NCBI GenBank assembly: GCA_014898425.1
Contig: RCSZ01000002.1
Coordinates: 682,001 to 746,000 of the forward strand
DNA length: 64,000 bases
Origin: Botryotinia globosa
Lineage: Eukaryota > Ascomycota > Leotiomycetes > Helotiales > Sclerotiniaceae
Direction: 5' to 3'
The position numbers and the translations under genes are program-made. Shown in pieces: positions 26,991 to 40,092 of the stretch. Below the pieces are notes generated by a model, which saw only the letters and a list, made by a program, of their open reading frames with translations, did no database searches and had not been told where the DNA came from. The first letter of the stretch is position 1. Every line of letters begins with the position of its first letter.

Positions 26991-28279
26991 AGGTTATTTA
27001 AAGAAATATAAAAAAGAATCGTTTTATATATAATAGTAAGAGATTGAAATATCAGAATAATCGGAAAAGAAAGTAATGAAAAGAGTGAAAGGATTATAGA
27101 TTAATAAAAACATTTGAGAAAGAAAAGGAAAGTATTTTTATTTTATAAATAGTTTTTTTTATTCTATAATACTAAAAAAAAAAATATAGGAAATAATTTT
27201 TGAAAGAAGAAGAAGAAGAAAGAAAAATTATTTTTTTAAACAAAGGTAGATAAACATTTTTCTTTATTAAAGGAATTTTGTAGATAGTTATTTTTTTTAT
27301 TATATAGAAAAAAATGTTGTTTTTATTATTAAACTAATAACTGGGATTTTTATGAATATGTGATAAGCATTTCTTGAAATTATATTCAAAAATCCTAGTA
27401 TATTGTTTGTTTATATATAATTAATTATTGCTTTCAAATTATCAAAGCATTAATTTATGTGATTAAATCTCTACAATTCTAATAATACTTTTAATAGATT
27501 TTTATAATCTAATTGGTTATTATTTCCTTTAATATTATTATTTGAAATTGATAAGTATTCCCTTTTTCTTTTTATAAATTTTTTGAAATGAGATTTTAAA
27601 TAGATTTTATTAATTGAGATTCTATTTATTTCTTTTAAAATGTAAATACCCTTGTTAAGATCTATAATTATTATTTGGTATAATCTAAACTATTAATATG
27701 TAAATTTCCTTTTATGTAATATATTAATTTTTGATTGTAAATTGTATTGGAATATAATATCTTCTGGGTTAATATTTTTATTTGTTATATTATTATCTTT
27801 ATCGAAATATTCTTTTTTGTTTAAGTAATAACATTTTTTATAAAATATAGTTTCTTTTATATTAATATTATATGTTTTTAATTATTAGAGGTGTAATATT
27901 AATAGATTTGTTTAGATTATTATTAATTTTTAATTAAAGATTTTTTAGATATAAAATCTTGTTTTAATAAATAATATTGAATAGTGGTTATAAATCATAT
28001 AAAATAGAATAAAATTAATCAATCAATATATTGTAACCCTATCAACAAATAATATTATATTAAGATATTTTAATTATTTTTCTTTTTTATTTATTATTTT
28101 GGATAATTTATTAATAATAGATTTATAATCTTGTTCAATTTGGTTGTTTGTTTTAAAATTATATATAAAGATTTATATCTATTAAATATTGTATTTTTTT
28201 AAGAAATATATTATATATGCTTTATTCTTTAAATTACTATTTATCGAGATTTTATTAAAAATGAAATAATGATAAATAA

Positions 28280-28800
28280 TAGATTATATAAAAGCAATTA
28301 TTATTTATAAAATTGTATTTCAAAGAGCTTTTTTTTTTATCTATTTTGATAGATTATTTCTAAAGAGTATTAAATACTTGTAGTTATTATTTGGGGGTAT
28401 ATATATAATATCTAATTTATATTTTTGTTAATATATATTTATCTATATTAAATATAAAAATTCTTTTTAAAGGTTCAATCATTGTAATTAACAATTTGAA
28501 TAGGAATTAATAAATTTTTTGATAATATTATATATCTCTATCTAATAATATAATTATAATATTTTGTTGAAAATACTTTTTATTTTTTTATAGTTATAGG
28601 CTTTATATAGGTTATCAATAAAAACAATCCATTCTACCTTATTATTGATTATCTTTTTAAAAGGTAAATACTTTATATTAATTTTGAAAAAACAATTATT
28701 ACAAATATAAAATCTAAAAACTCTTTTCTTGAAATTTTTAAAGATTTTTTTTATTATATCCTTAGATTTTTATAATAAAACTAAATATCTAACTATTTCT
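28280..28800 (-). pseudogene. Gypsy integrase relic
   Basis: Minus-strand translation with stops ignored gives a zinc-binding-like segment (pieces such as AYN, then CQL with the paired Cys partly lost; about 28420-28650). It is followed by the start of the catalytic core: LDIIYIP (complement of about 28395-28418), then FRNNLSKW. The latter corresponds to the family's RDDLSGW, with both Asp changed to Asn, a G-to-A change. The integrase joins the element's DNA to the host chromosome; this copy cannot. Confidence 0.7.
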
Positions 28801-28831
28801 TAACTTTTTTTATTATATATTAAATCCAATA

Positions 28832-28863
28832 TATAATTTTATTCAAATTTAGCAAAGTTATAT
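28832..28863. repeat. Near-palindromic motif, copy 3
   Basis: ATAATTTTATTCAAATTTAG then CAAAGTTATAT. It lies between the RNase H and integrase relics. Confidence 0.6.
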
Positions 28864-29249
28864 AAAACAAGGATATTTTAAATATTATTAAACTTATCAA
28901 TAATCTATTTGTTAATATTATTTTTTTAAGTTTTTTCTTATTAAAATTTTGTAAAAGTATTTAATTTACAAAAGAATCCATTTATTGTAATATATATTGT
29001 TTCTTTTATATATCGAATTTTGAAATCAAAAAATCTGATCTATATAATTCATCTTATTATTAGAATTCTTAAAAGATCTATTACTACTTTATTTAATTAA
29101 ATAATAAAAACCTTAATATTAATCTCAAAAATAAAATATATTCTATATAAATTGTATCTATATTTTCGAAAAATCTTAAATATTTTTTTGTATTCTCTTT
29201 TTATAATATTATAATTCTTTTCTATATCATTTCAAAATTTATTTTTGAA

Positions 29250-30245
29250 TTTAACTATCATACATTTATTATTAAATTCTTAACCTAATATTACACCCCA
29301 ATCATTAAAATTAATATCTACACCTAAAATAATTATCCCAATTATTAAAATATTTTTATAATTTAATAATATTAAAACAAAAGGTTTGATTAATTTAATC
29401 TTTAATAAATCCATAATATTTTTCTATTCTCTTATCCATATAAATTCCTAGTTTTTTTTCAATAAGTAATATAATAATTCGATTTTTTAAACAAATTATT
29501 CGATCCAGATATAATAATATACATATACACCTAAAAACATATAAATTTCTATAACATCCTTGGATTCAAATTAATTTATAATCCAAGTGATTTTTGATTA
29601 TTATAAAGTTTGTTTTTCAAATCTTATAATATACCCTACAATTTCTATATCATCAAAGTACCATTTGGATTTTGTTTTAATTAAATACTTTATTTTTTCT
29701 ATATATTCCAAGGTTTTATTAATTTCTTAAATATATACAAAAATAAATTTTTGTATTTTAGATATAGTTTTTTTATTATTGAAATTAATCTTAAATCTCT
29801 TTATTTCTATATTATCTAAAAATGATATAATTGTTTTAGGAATTAAATTGTTTAGAATTTTTATAATAATTTTATAGAATTGAATAACGAAATTAATAAT
29901 ATCTTATAACAATATTATATAATATAATAATCCAAATAATATTTGAAAAGCAATTATATTGTAACTCTCCATAATTAAAAGAATTTGATTATAACCCGAA
30001 AAGAAATCAATTAAAAAAGTGATTCGATATTCTACAAAATTTTCTATAAAAATATCAATATTTAAAGATAGATTTGTATCTTTAATTGAATATTTATTGA
30101 ATTCAATAATTACATTTATAAATCTATAAATACCAGAAATCTTTTTCTTTACCAAGAACCACAGATTTTTATAAAAACTATCCACATATTCAAAAACTTT
30201 TTGATTTATTTTTTTTTGGAGTATTTTGAATACAATTTCAACCAA
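29250..30245 (-). pseudogene. Gypsy reverse transcriptase and RNase H relic
   Basis: The open minus-strand segment 29904-30245 (113 codons) has the RT signature: KKK at residues 33-35, YRFI at 40-43, and LIDFFSGYNQI at 78-88 with the first catalytic Asp kept. After a gap the second catalytic pair appears as FDDI (complement of 29646-29657). Next come the connection segment (YVYYYIWIE, LLKKN, EFIW) and the RNase H start (LGVDINFNDWG, complement of about 29290-29333). These match fungal Ty3/Gypsy polyproteins. TAA and TAG stops break the frame at expected Gln positions. Confidence 0.85.
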
Positions 30246-30667
30246 AGCTTTTAAAATAAGAAATCTAAATATTTGCCAAATTTTGTATAAAATAATTTGT
30301 ATTTTTTATAAAGGGATTATTTTTTCTTACATTTATCCAATATATATTCAATCAAAAATAAACATTCCTTTTTGATTTAACAAATAAACAAACAACAATT
30401 CTTATTTACAAATAAAAAGTATTTTCCCAAAGTTTATTTTTTTACACCTATCTATAATTAAATAATAATCTTTAGATTTTTTATTAAATTATAGAATTAA
30501 ATAATCTTTCTATTCTCCTAAAAATTGTAAATAAGAATTTCTTTCCTTATACCTTTTCAATCAATCATTTCTTCCTTTTAGTTTTTCACCTATAAAATTC
30601 CTAGATTGATTTAAAAGAAATACTTTATTTACCTTATTTTTATATAAAATATTTATATAAAACAAAA

Positions 30668-30699
30668 AATAATTTTATTAAAATTCAATAAAGTTATTT
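30668..30699. repeat. Near-palindromic motif, copy 4
   Basis: AATAATTTTATTAAAATTCA then ATAAAGTTATTT. It lies between the protease and RT relics. Confidence 0.6.
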
Positions 30700-31048
30700 T
30701 CTAATGAAAAATATAAATTTATCCCAATACACTATCCCTTAGATATATCAGATTCTAATTTTCTAGATTTAAGATTTGAAAAAGTATAATCGTTTTTTAT
30801 TCAATACATCAAATATTTGTTTAATTCTTTCAATTATTATTTATTATTATAATATATTACAATCCATTTTTATATATAAATATAACTTCATTTATAATAA
30901 ATCATAATATTTCAAATAATAAATTATTATATACATTTTCTATTATAAATAAATTAATAATATTTAATATTCCTTCAAAAAATATATATACATTCTTATA
31001 AAAATTCTTAATATTGATTTTGAAAAGATTGATTTTAATAATAATAAT

Positions 31049-31351
31049 CTAAATCAAACTAATTAATAGATTGAATTTTATAATCAGATTAATATCAATT
31101 AAATTAATAATCGAATCAGAATCTAAAATTATTTTAATAAAACCTTGACCATTAAAAGATATTCTAATATAAAAAAGATTTTCTTTATCATTTTTTATAA
31201 GAATATAAATAGAATTATAGATTATATTTGAATAGAAAGTTTTTATAATTTTAATTTGTTCTAAAAATTTGAATGAAATGGAAAGTTTGTTAATCAAATT
31301 TATTATATAATTATCAAAAATTGATAGTTTTATTAAATTATCTATTTTCAT
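31049..31351 (-). pseudogene. Gypsy protease relic
   Basis: A 100-codon open minus-strand segment ends with FNGQGFIKIILDSDS (residues 66-80), then INLI. This is the retropepsin-like active-site region of fungal Gypsy elements, where LDSGS is usual. The Gly-to-Asp change is what a G-to-A mutation gives. The protease would cut the polyprotein. It lies upstream of the RT in the element's sense, as expected. Confidence 0.7.
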
Positions 31352-31582
31352 AATCTATTTTTTTTATATATTGGGGTATTCTTTGATAATGAAATCTATA
31401 ATAATAAGGATTGTAATCAATAGAATATTCCAATCGATTTTCTCTATTATCTCATAATCATTATTTATTATTTGAAGAATTATTTGTTTTCTAAGTTTTT
31501 TGATTTTATTTAGTATTTTTTCGATTACAATTTTTATTGTAAGGTTTTCAAAATTATAAATATAGATTTTTATTAATTCAGT

Positions 31583-33400
31583 TTATACAGATTTTTGAAA
31601 GGATATCTTAATTATAAATTGTCGATTGAATTTAAGGATTTTGTTTATAAATGAGGGTATAGATTTTGTAAAGGTATTTAGATATGATTTAATTATTTTA
31701 TTTAAATTATTGTAAAATAGTTTTCTGTATTTCCTTTGCATTTTCTTTATAGTATTGATATATTCTTGAATAATATATACTTTTCCTTTTGGTGTAATAT
31801 CAATAGGTTTTTTTTTGATATCAACAAAATATAATATTTCCTTATTCTCAAAGAGTTTCAATTAATTATTTTGGAGAGTTTGTAATTTAATTACTTTTAC
31901 TAAACTAAAACCAATTTTACTATTATATATAATTAGAATAAAATTATTTAAACTATTTATTGATCCTTATATTAATTATTTTAATTTATTATAATATATA
32001 AATCCTTTATCGAAATATTTTTTAAAAATCGAATAATCTTTTTTTAAAATATAGTTTTTATTATTAGATTATTTGTTATTATAATTATAATATATTCTTT
32101 TATAAATTATATATATAGCTTCTATTATTTTTAAGTTAATAATAATATTGATAATAATAGGTATTATAATCTGTATAGATTTATAAATTGAAATCTAAAG
32201 TATTTTTATTACTTTTGGATTGAAAAGGATCTGATAGATTTCAATTTTTTTTTTAGGTTTAAAATCTGATTGTATTTGTTTTTTTATAACAAATATGAAA
32301 TTCTCAAAAGCTTTTATTATTTTCTTTATTTTATTATTTTTTTGAATTATTAGAATTTTTGTTTTATTCTGAATCTTTATAAATAAAGTAATAGATTTCA
32401 ATAATTTATTGAAATTAGAATTTTCATTATTGTTTATATTGAAAAGGATATATTAGAATTTATTTTCAATATATTAAATTATTTAATTGAATATTTTATT
32501 TTAATTTATTATATTTAATCGTTTTATATTATATCTAATTTGAGTAATATATTTTTGAAAAGTTTTAAAAGATATACTTTTAAGGAATAGTTTAATAATT
32601 TCATTTTTTATTAAAACTTTATTTTTAATTAATTGTTATATAATTTGATTGTATTGTTTAATAAAATAATTAAGATTATTATATCTAATACCTCTTTCCT
32701 ATTTATATTTTTTAATAAATTTTTATAGATATTTATAAAAGTATATTTTTTGAAGAATATTGTTATTAAAATATTCCTTAAGGAAAGCAGATTTGAAATG
32801 TTTTTTTCAATTTTATTTTTTAGATTGCTATTTCTTTATAGCTTTAATCTTTTTTTGAAGTATATAATCTATTTGTAAAGGAATTTGTATTTGAAAATCT
32901 TTATTCAGAATATAATAGTTTTATTGAAATTGTTTTATATTTTTATATCACTTAATAATATTGAAACCCTTGAATTATAATATATCAATAATTTCAGAAG
33001 ATAATATTAAAGGTATAAGAATTCTTGAAAAATATTCTAGAAAAATAATAAATTATTAAATATTGAGATTCCTTTCCAAAAATTTTGAATTAAAATTTTT
33101 ATCAGATTTTTTGTTTTTATTTATCTTTTGATCGAATATAAAAAGAATATTTGATTTGAAAATATCCTTTTCGAAATTGTTTATATTGAAAATGTTAAAG
33201 CTAATTGATAAATTTGAAGATTTCGAATTTATAATTAAATAATTATTCTAAATCTTGGATTTATTATTGAAATCAGAAGCTAATATAATATAAATTTTAT
33301 TATTATATTGAATAATTTCGTTTTTATTAATAAATAATTATAATAATCGAATAATTATATAGAGATTTAAAGGGTTTTTGATATAATATAAATAGAGATT
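31583..33400 (-). pseudogene. Gypsy gag region relic
   Basis: This lies between the 5' LTR side and the protease. Two open minus-strand stretches (31583-31861, 92 codons; 32195-32401, 68 codons) are rich in Lys, Ile and Asn. I see no CCHC zinc knuckle and no similarity firm enough to name a capsid domain. The gag call rests on position only. Confidence 0.4.
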
Positions 33401-33428
33401 CGATTATTATTCTATTTACTTTTTTTCT

Positions 33429-33460
33429 AATAACTTTATTAAATTTTAGCAAAATTATTT
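33429..33460. repeat. Near-palindromic motif, copy 5
   Basis: AATAACTTTATTAAATTTTA then GCAAAATTATTT. It lies in the 5' part of the element, before the gag-like stretches in the element's sense. Confidence 0.6.
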
Positions 33461-34188
33461 TTTCTTTTCAAACTTATATAACCACAAACTTGTTTACAAA
33501 AATTCAAAAATATAAATTAGCAATTTATTCTAAAAAGTTCGAATCTCAGATTTCTTTTGAAAATATATTTAGAAATTTGTTTTTAAAAACAAAGAGATTA
33601 TCTTTATAAGTAATCCTTTTAATTAGATTAAATAATATAGCACTTTTAACTTTGATATAGATTGTTTTTAAATTTTTTAGAATTTTCAAGTTTTATTTAG
33701 ATATAAATATAATCAAAATAATCTTGAAAATTTTAAATAAATTTAATATTTATTAAGTCTTAGATATAGAGGTGAATATTAACTAACAAATCTTAAATCT
33801 ATTTTATAAAAGAAAACTTTTTTTTCAAAATCAAATCTTTATCTAAATTCCTATAAATTTTATAAATAGCAAAACTCTTACAACTTATTCTTACAACCTT
33901 TTGAAAAAAGTAAGAATAATTTAATCAAAAATAACCTCATTTTTAATTTAGATTTGTATAAAACTATAGATTGATTTTGAAAATAAAGTATTTATTTTTC
34001 CTTCCTTTCTTTTCATTATTAAACTATTATCATTTTGATTCTATTACAATATTAGATAATTCCTCATTCCTTTGTTTTTTATCAACTTTTCTAAACCAAT
34101 AACTTTCTATTTTCTAAAACAATTCAAGAATTTAGATTTATATACAGCTTTTTAACCTTTCAATATTCTTCCCTATATAAATCACCAA

Positions 34189-34428
34189 TATAAAAGAGTA
34201 AAAAGTGATAGGGTTATAGAATAATTTTTTGTATATACTACAAGAAAGTTATTGTAATATATCGCTTTGGATAGAGGAAAGGAAGGGGAGACTCTACATA
34301 ATACTTCACAAGATATACTAGAAGTTTGGTGGATGGAAACTAACTGCTCTTTCTAAACTACAAGGAAAAGGGCTATAAATACTAGCTATAGAAGTGGACC
34401 ACGTGACCAGCACAAAGATTCGCTCACA
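34189..34428 (-). repeat. 5' LTR of the Gypsy element (240 bp)
   Basis: This is the less mutated of the two LTRs: it keeps CCACGTGACC near 34398-34407 and the start TGTGAGCG (minus strand). It should contain the promoter and transcription start. I could not identify a clear TATA box against this background. The primer-binding site should lie just inside it (complement of about 34165-34188, TTGGTGATTT...); I could not assign a tRNA. Confidence 0.9.
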
Positions 34429-37144
34429 TTATATATATTTTAATTACTATTTTATTTATAAAGAAAAAAGAATTAAAAAATAGATTATACTAATATATAT
34501 TAAATTAAAAGGTTTTTTAATTTTATTTCTAGGATCTTATAATAATATTATTCTAATAGAATTATATTTTATTCTGAAATAATAATAATTTGTATTTTAT
34601 AATTTGAATTATTATATATATCTTTTTTAATAGCAATTCTAATAAAAAGAATATTTGAGAAAATAAAATCAATAATATAATTAACTTTATATATAAATTT
34701 GTTAAGAATATTAATAAAATCTATATTATTATTATTAGATTAATATATTAGATTTGAGTTCTTATATTTAAATTATATTTTTGGTTTGAATGTGTAATAT
34801 CAAATATTAAAATTGTTTTTTGTTAAGTATTAAAATAGTGGGATTAGATAGGATATATAATCAATTGTTTTATTATTATTCAATTAATAATATAAATTAA
34901 ATATAATATTTTTATTTATATTGATTTAAAAAAGATTTTTATTATATATAGAATAATATTATTGTATATATAAATTGATGTTTTTATATATATATATATT
35001 ATAATTTGAAAATAATCTAGCTTTTTAAAAAATTTAAAATTCTAGAAATCTATTGAAATATAATAATTATAATTTGAATAATTTTGAATTTGTATATTAA
35101 TAATTATTTAGGATTTCTAAATATATATAATATCGATTTATTGGATATAAAAAACTATAAGAATTATTATATATACAGACATATTTCTATTAATATTAGT
35201 TTAATAAATTTAAAGATTATATTATTAAATCTATCAATTATAGATTTTATTACAAAACTTATTATATTGTATTAATATTAATAGAATATTTTTTTGAAAT
35301 CGAATATATTAAATTTATTAAGATTTTATATATAGTAAAAGATATCCTTATCCTTTTCTTTATTTGTTTTCAAATATAATCTAAAAATCCTTATTCAAAA
35401 AAAAATAGATATCTGAATTACAGCTATAAGAGCTTGTATTTGGATTATAGTTGTGAAAACTTGTGTCTAATCTTGGGCTGGAATCTAGCTAACAATAGGA
35501 ATAGATCCAATCTATTTATATTAGATAATAATAATATTATACTTATATTTATTAATAAGCTTTACAATTATAATTATAAAAATATCAAGTATTTTTGTTT
35601 TAAAGATTTCAACAAATATATTGATTATTTTGTATTAAATCTTTTTTATTTTTTGAATAATTTTGAACTCGTTTTTAATAAAAAGTATTATAATATTATT
35701 CTTATATTAAAAAACAATAAAATATTTATTATAATCAATTTTAAATAAATTATAACAATTAATATACTTAAATAACACTATACAATTAATACTTATTAAT
35801 CCCTTATATATATCTATTTGATAGTTATAATAAATACAAAAAAAAAATTGATTATATTTGAAAAAGAAATAATATCTTTAACAACCTAAATTATATCGAA
35901 TTATAATATACTTTTTTTTAATTAATCTAAAAGAACTATTAATATTAAAGAAAATAAAAGAATGAATTATTTTAATAAATAAAATGATTTAAATAATTTT
36001 ATTAAAATATTTGTTAATTCTATAACTAAAGGATTTGATAATAATTGAGTATTTTTTCATTTATATAAAGATTTTATTGAAAATAAAAACCTTATTTATT
36101 ATAATTACTTTATTATTCAGATTTATAAAGAAAATAGGAATTTCTATAATCATATAATTATATCAAATCTCTAAAATAATTAGAAATATAGTATTTAATA
36201 TTTATAATACCTTTTATTAATTATACTTATTATAAAATAAATTATAAATATTATTAATTATAGGGATAATAATTTAGTCTATAATTATAAACAAGATTAT
36301 TAGAATATTAATTAAAAAGAAATTTTCGATAGTTTCTACAAAATATTATTGAAAAACAAAAATAGAAAATTGATTGAATAGAATTAAAGATTTATATTTA
36401 ATAAATAATCTTTAATTCTAATATTAGATATAATTCGAGATAAAATTTCTTTTTAATATAAAATTATAGAAGGTTTTTTTGAATTATATATTTCTAGGTT
36501 TAAAAAACACATTGTTTTTAATATTATTTGTATTATTGAATTTGGTCATTTCTATAAAGGTTTTAGAACTAATAGTAGATATAATATAAGTAAAGAATTA
36601 GATATAGATATTAAAAAATATAAATAAAATAATAATATCAATAAAAATAATAATAGTTACAAAATTAATTATAAAATCAATAAATTCCTTTATAAAAACT
36701 ATATTAAATATATTTATATAAAATATTATAAAGGTATTGAATAATATTATAAGGTTTATAATAACTATATATTTGTTTTTTATATTATATTCAAAAATAT
36801 CAAATTGCTTTTTAATAATATTTAATATATTTGAAATAATATTTTGATTGTAATAATTAGTTTCGAAAGAAGAAAACACTTAAATATTCATTTTACTTTT
36901 TTTTCTTTTAATTGTATAAAATTGATTAAAATTGAATAGGGATTGTAGATTTGATAGATATGTAAATTTAGAGTTTAGTGGTTACAAAAAATAATTCGAT
37001 ATTATAAATCTATTACCTAATAATATTACTACAAAAACAATTATTAGATTAGATGAAAAAATTTATAGAGAATATAAAAAGTTAATTCTATATAATAAAG
37101 TCGAAATACAAAGATATCTCGATTTTGGGATGTTGTGTCGATTT

Positions 37145-37159
37145 GAAATTAAGTTGAAG
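37145..37159. repeat. Right target-site duplication of LINE D
   Basis: GAAATTAAGTTGAAG, partner of 14246-14260. Confidence 0.85.
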
Positions 37160-37508
37160 AAGATGAAAGGTATTGAAATTGTTAAATTGAATAAAAAAAG
37201 ATTTATTTTAAAAGAATTCTTTGAGTTATCAATAATTCGATTACCTAATATATTCTAATATTAAATATGTTAATATATAATTAAAGAATTTTTTTTCAAA
37301 TAATATTATGTTTTATAGATCTTTACCTAGGTATCGAGGATTGAAAAATTAATTTTTTTTAAAGCAAATCCCTTTTTGAACAAGATTAAAAAAATTATTT
37401 CAAGAATTTCAAGTATATAAATTCAAAAACTTTTCTGAATCAGAAAATTAAAAAGAAAACTTCTTGATATGTCAAACTTTATATAATCTCTATTAGAATT
37501 TTGCAGTA
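37160..37508. other. Spacer, nothing recognised
   Basis: About 350 bases of AT-rich DNA between the LINE D insertion site and element M4. No repeat match or frame was recognised. Confidence 0.4.
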
Positions 37509-38773
37509 TACCTTAATGGCATGAGTGGGAATTCTAAATAATACCCCCTACAGTACCCCATACTATACAATATTTAATTGGAATATAGTATTTGAACTGT
37601 ATTTCTGATTAGATATAATATATATATTTTTAATAAAATAAACTATTATCAAAATACAATTAATTGATTCTTATGATTAATTTTTATAAATATTAAAATT
37701 ATAGGCCCAAACCCTTATAATTAATTCCTATAAGTTTTATAGTTAGCCCTTATAATACTTATATCATAGATTTATAAAAAAAAGTTATGAAATTAAAATC
37801 TTGATATTAATAATATTTTAAAATGAATCTAAGCAAAATAAGATTTATAATTATAAGAAAGAAAAATTATATTTAAAAATTCTAATACAGTTTAATTAAT
37901 AATCAATTTCTATATTTTATTATCATATATTATATTAAAGTTTTATTCGGAATATATTAAATTTTATAAACTTGAAATTATTATATGAATATAATCCTAA
38001 GAATACTACTTTATTAGTATTAGCATTACAAATACTATGAAAATACTATTTCATTAATATTAGCACTATACTTTCATCGTTTTATATCCCTATTTATATT
38101 ATTGAAATAGTAGTAGTAGTAGTAGTATTTATTAACGTCCAGTAAGCCAGTATAAAGCTGACTCTAGGAACCTCCCAAAAGATATGGGGATATGCTTGCT
38201 AACTTATGGACTTAAAATAATATTATAGAAAATAAATTATATATATAAAAGCGAAAAGGTTTATTTAAATGATTCCTTTTTTATTAATTGAGTTGAGACT
38301 AATAATATTCGTAAACTTTGAAAAACTACATATAATTTTGAAAAGTTAATGAATATATATTATAAGAATAAATATTTATATAAATAATTGAAATTGATAT
38401 ATATATATGTATATATAAAAGAGAAAGGGTTTTATTGTTTTTTTAATTATTGTTTGATTAAAGTAAAGAAGAAATAGAGTTTTGATTTAAAAGAAAGAAG
38501 AAAAAAGAAAAAAGAAAGGATTGTTGTTAATAGAAATGAATATTAGAATAAAACCAAGTTATTTTGAAGAATTCAATTTGAATTAGTAATTGGAATATTA
38601 AAAATAAAAGGTAATTAAAGTCTTTTATTATTGAGATTAATAAAAATAAAAATAATTGTTTAGACTACTTTTCAAATTAAATTAATAACTTTTAATAAAA
38701 TATTCAATATTCAGGGGTTTTTTGATAATTGTAAAAGCAATCTAGATTAGTATTTTGATATTTAAATTGCTTA

Positions 38774-40092
38774 GTAGTAGTAAATTCTTAATCGATTCAA
38801 TCTATATAGAGCTATATAACTAAAAGACTATGCGATATGCTTGTTCTGGTTCTAATTGATTTTAAAATAGATAAGAAAAAAAGAATAAAAACCCTATTTT
38901 TTCCCTAAACTTTTCTAATAGAATCCTTGGGCAATCCTTCAAGTGGTTTTTTCAAATTCTTTGAATTGTTTATATTATAAATCTATTCTATCTTTAAAAA
39001 TCTTTTACTTATAAATCCTTTCTAATATATTTATAAAAAATTAATATTCTTTATTTAATACAATAATCCTTTTTTTTCTATTTAACTCCTTCTAAAGTAT
39101 TATTAAAACTATAATTAATTATAATATTATATTCTTTTTAAAAGATATCTTTATTCTTTAGTTTTTTGATTCCCTTTCAAAGGATTATTGCTCTATAATA
39201 ATCCTCTTAATCTTTTATTTATAAAACTTATATCCATCTTTTCCTATAATACATTAATAATATATAATTTTTTATTAATACTTATTATTTCCTGTTTCTT
39301 TTCAATCTAATAATTACCCTATTAATATAGAAATATAATTATATTAAGATCTGCTATATTATCCTACTAATATAAAAAAACAAAATTATATTATAGAATT
39401 GAGTGATTATATAGAATCGAATAATAGATATAATAATATTGAGATATTTTATTTTTAATAATATATACTTTATATTAAAAAATTAATATTTCTTTATTTA
39501 TAATTAATAATATATTGTTTGCTATATAAGATAATATCGAAATTAGTATTTTTATAATAATATTATATATTGGTATAAAATGCTATATATCCGAATTAAT
39601 GTATTATTGTAAAATGAAAGGTTTGGCTTTTTTTGTATAAAATAATTGTAGATATATTGATAGAATATTAAATACTATTATATATATTGATATATCTCTT
39701 ATAGAATATTTTTTTAAAAAAATAGAATCTTTTGAAGAGTTTTCATTTTTTATTTTTCTATATTTAAGAATCTTTTTTTTTATAATTGAATTTTTTTTAT
39801 AAAGTTTTTGAATATTAAAAAATCTGGATTATTATAGGAATCTATAATTTCATTTCTTTTATTAATTATATTTAATATAATAAATCTATTATTAATAATA
39901 TAATATTAATAATTTCAATATAAATATATTGAATTTTCTTTTCTAATATTAATAATAATATTTCCCTAATCTAGATAGATATTGATTTAATGATTTCGAG
40001 AAAGAATAGAGGATAATATTCTGCTTTAAATATAATAGAGATTAATGAGTTTTTCTAAGAAAATCCTTCCTTGGTTTTTTCGTGTTTCTTCC
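38774..40092 (-). mobile_element. Non-autonomous retroelement N2 (1.32 kb, (TAC)n-tailed) in LINE E
   Basis: A perfect 12-bp target duplication TTAAATTGCTTA (38762-38773 and 40093-40104) flanks it, and LINE E sequence resumes exactly after it. In the minus sense it starts GGAAGAAACACGAAAAAACC and ends GATTAAGAATTTACTACTAC. The tail is the same trinucleotide as the LINE's. A second copy is at 6509-7797. A ~70-codon stretch near its start reads open in both copies in the minus sense, but no domain was recognised. Confidence 0.82.

Larger units (their letters stand above)
23969..28200 (-). other. 3' region of the Gypsy element without recognised domain
   Basis: This is the stretch between the integrase core and the 3' LTR. 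The first part should hold the rest of the integrase. Roughly 3 kb beyond it is unexplained and makes the element long for its type. Mixed-composition patches lie near 24290-24330 and 26140-26170. Overlapping forward and reverse short frames at 26299-26561 have no recognised domain. It could hold an extra decayed frame, long 3' noncoding sequence, or another old insertion. Confidence 0.45.
23720..34428 (-). mobile_element. Ty3/Gypsy LTR retrotransposon, 10.7 kb, nested in LINE D
   Basis: Two 240-bp direct repeats bound it. Minus-strand order from the 5' LTR at 34189-34428 is gag-like region, protease, reverse transcriptase, RNase H, integrase, then the 3' LTR. The order RT-RNase H-integrase marks Ty3/Gypsy; Ty1/Copia has integrase first. 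Target duplication TTAT (23716-23719 and 34429-34432) joins the two halves of LINE D exactly. All frames are broken by RIP-type stops. About 3 kb between the integrase and the 3' LTR has no recognised domain. Confidence 0.9.
14261..37144 (-). mobile_element. LINE copy D, full length, interrupted by LINE C and an LTR retrotransposon
   Basis: Read on the minus strand, the 5' end is at 37144 (AAATCGACACAAC) and the (TAC)n tail ends at 14261. It is present in three pieces: 34429-37144, 20397-23719 and 14261-14315. Together these give about 6.09 kb, the family's full length. The outer 15-bp target duplication (14246-14260 and 37145-37159) matches but for one transition. LINE C sits in its 3' untranslated end and the Gypsy element sits in its body. 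The RT box is at 22553-22570 (complement reads FEYINN for the family's expected FxYADD). Copies C and D therefore form a ~12 kb inverted repeat. Confidence 0.85.

Noticed and set aside
14259..37150. One giant 12-kb palindromic or TIR transposon, or a fold-back inverted duplication
   Set aside because: The 15-bp target duplications show two separate LINE insertions, and single LINE copies (E, F) exist elsewhere without a partner arm.
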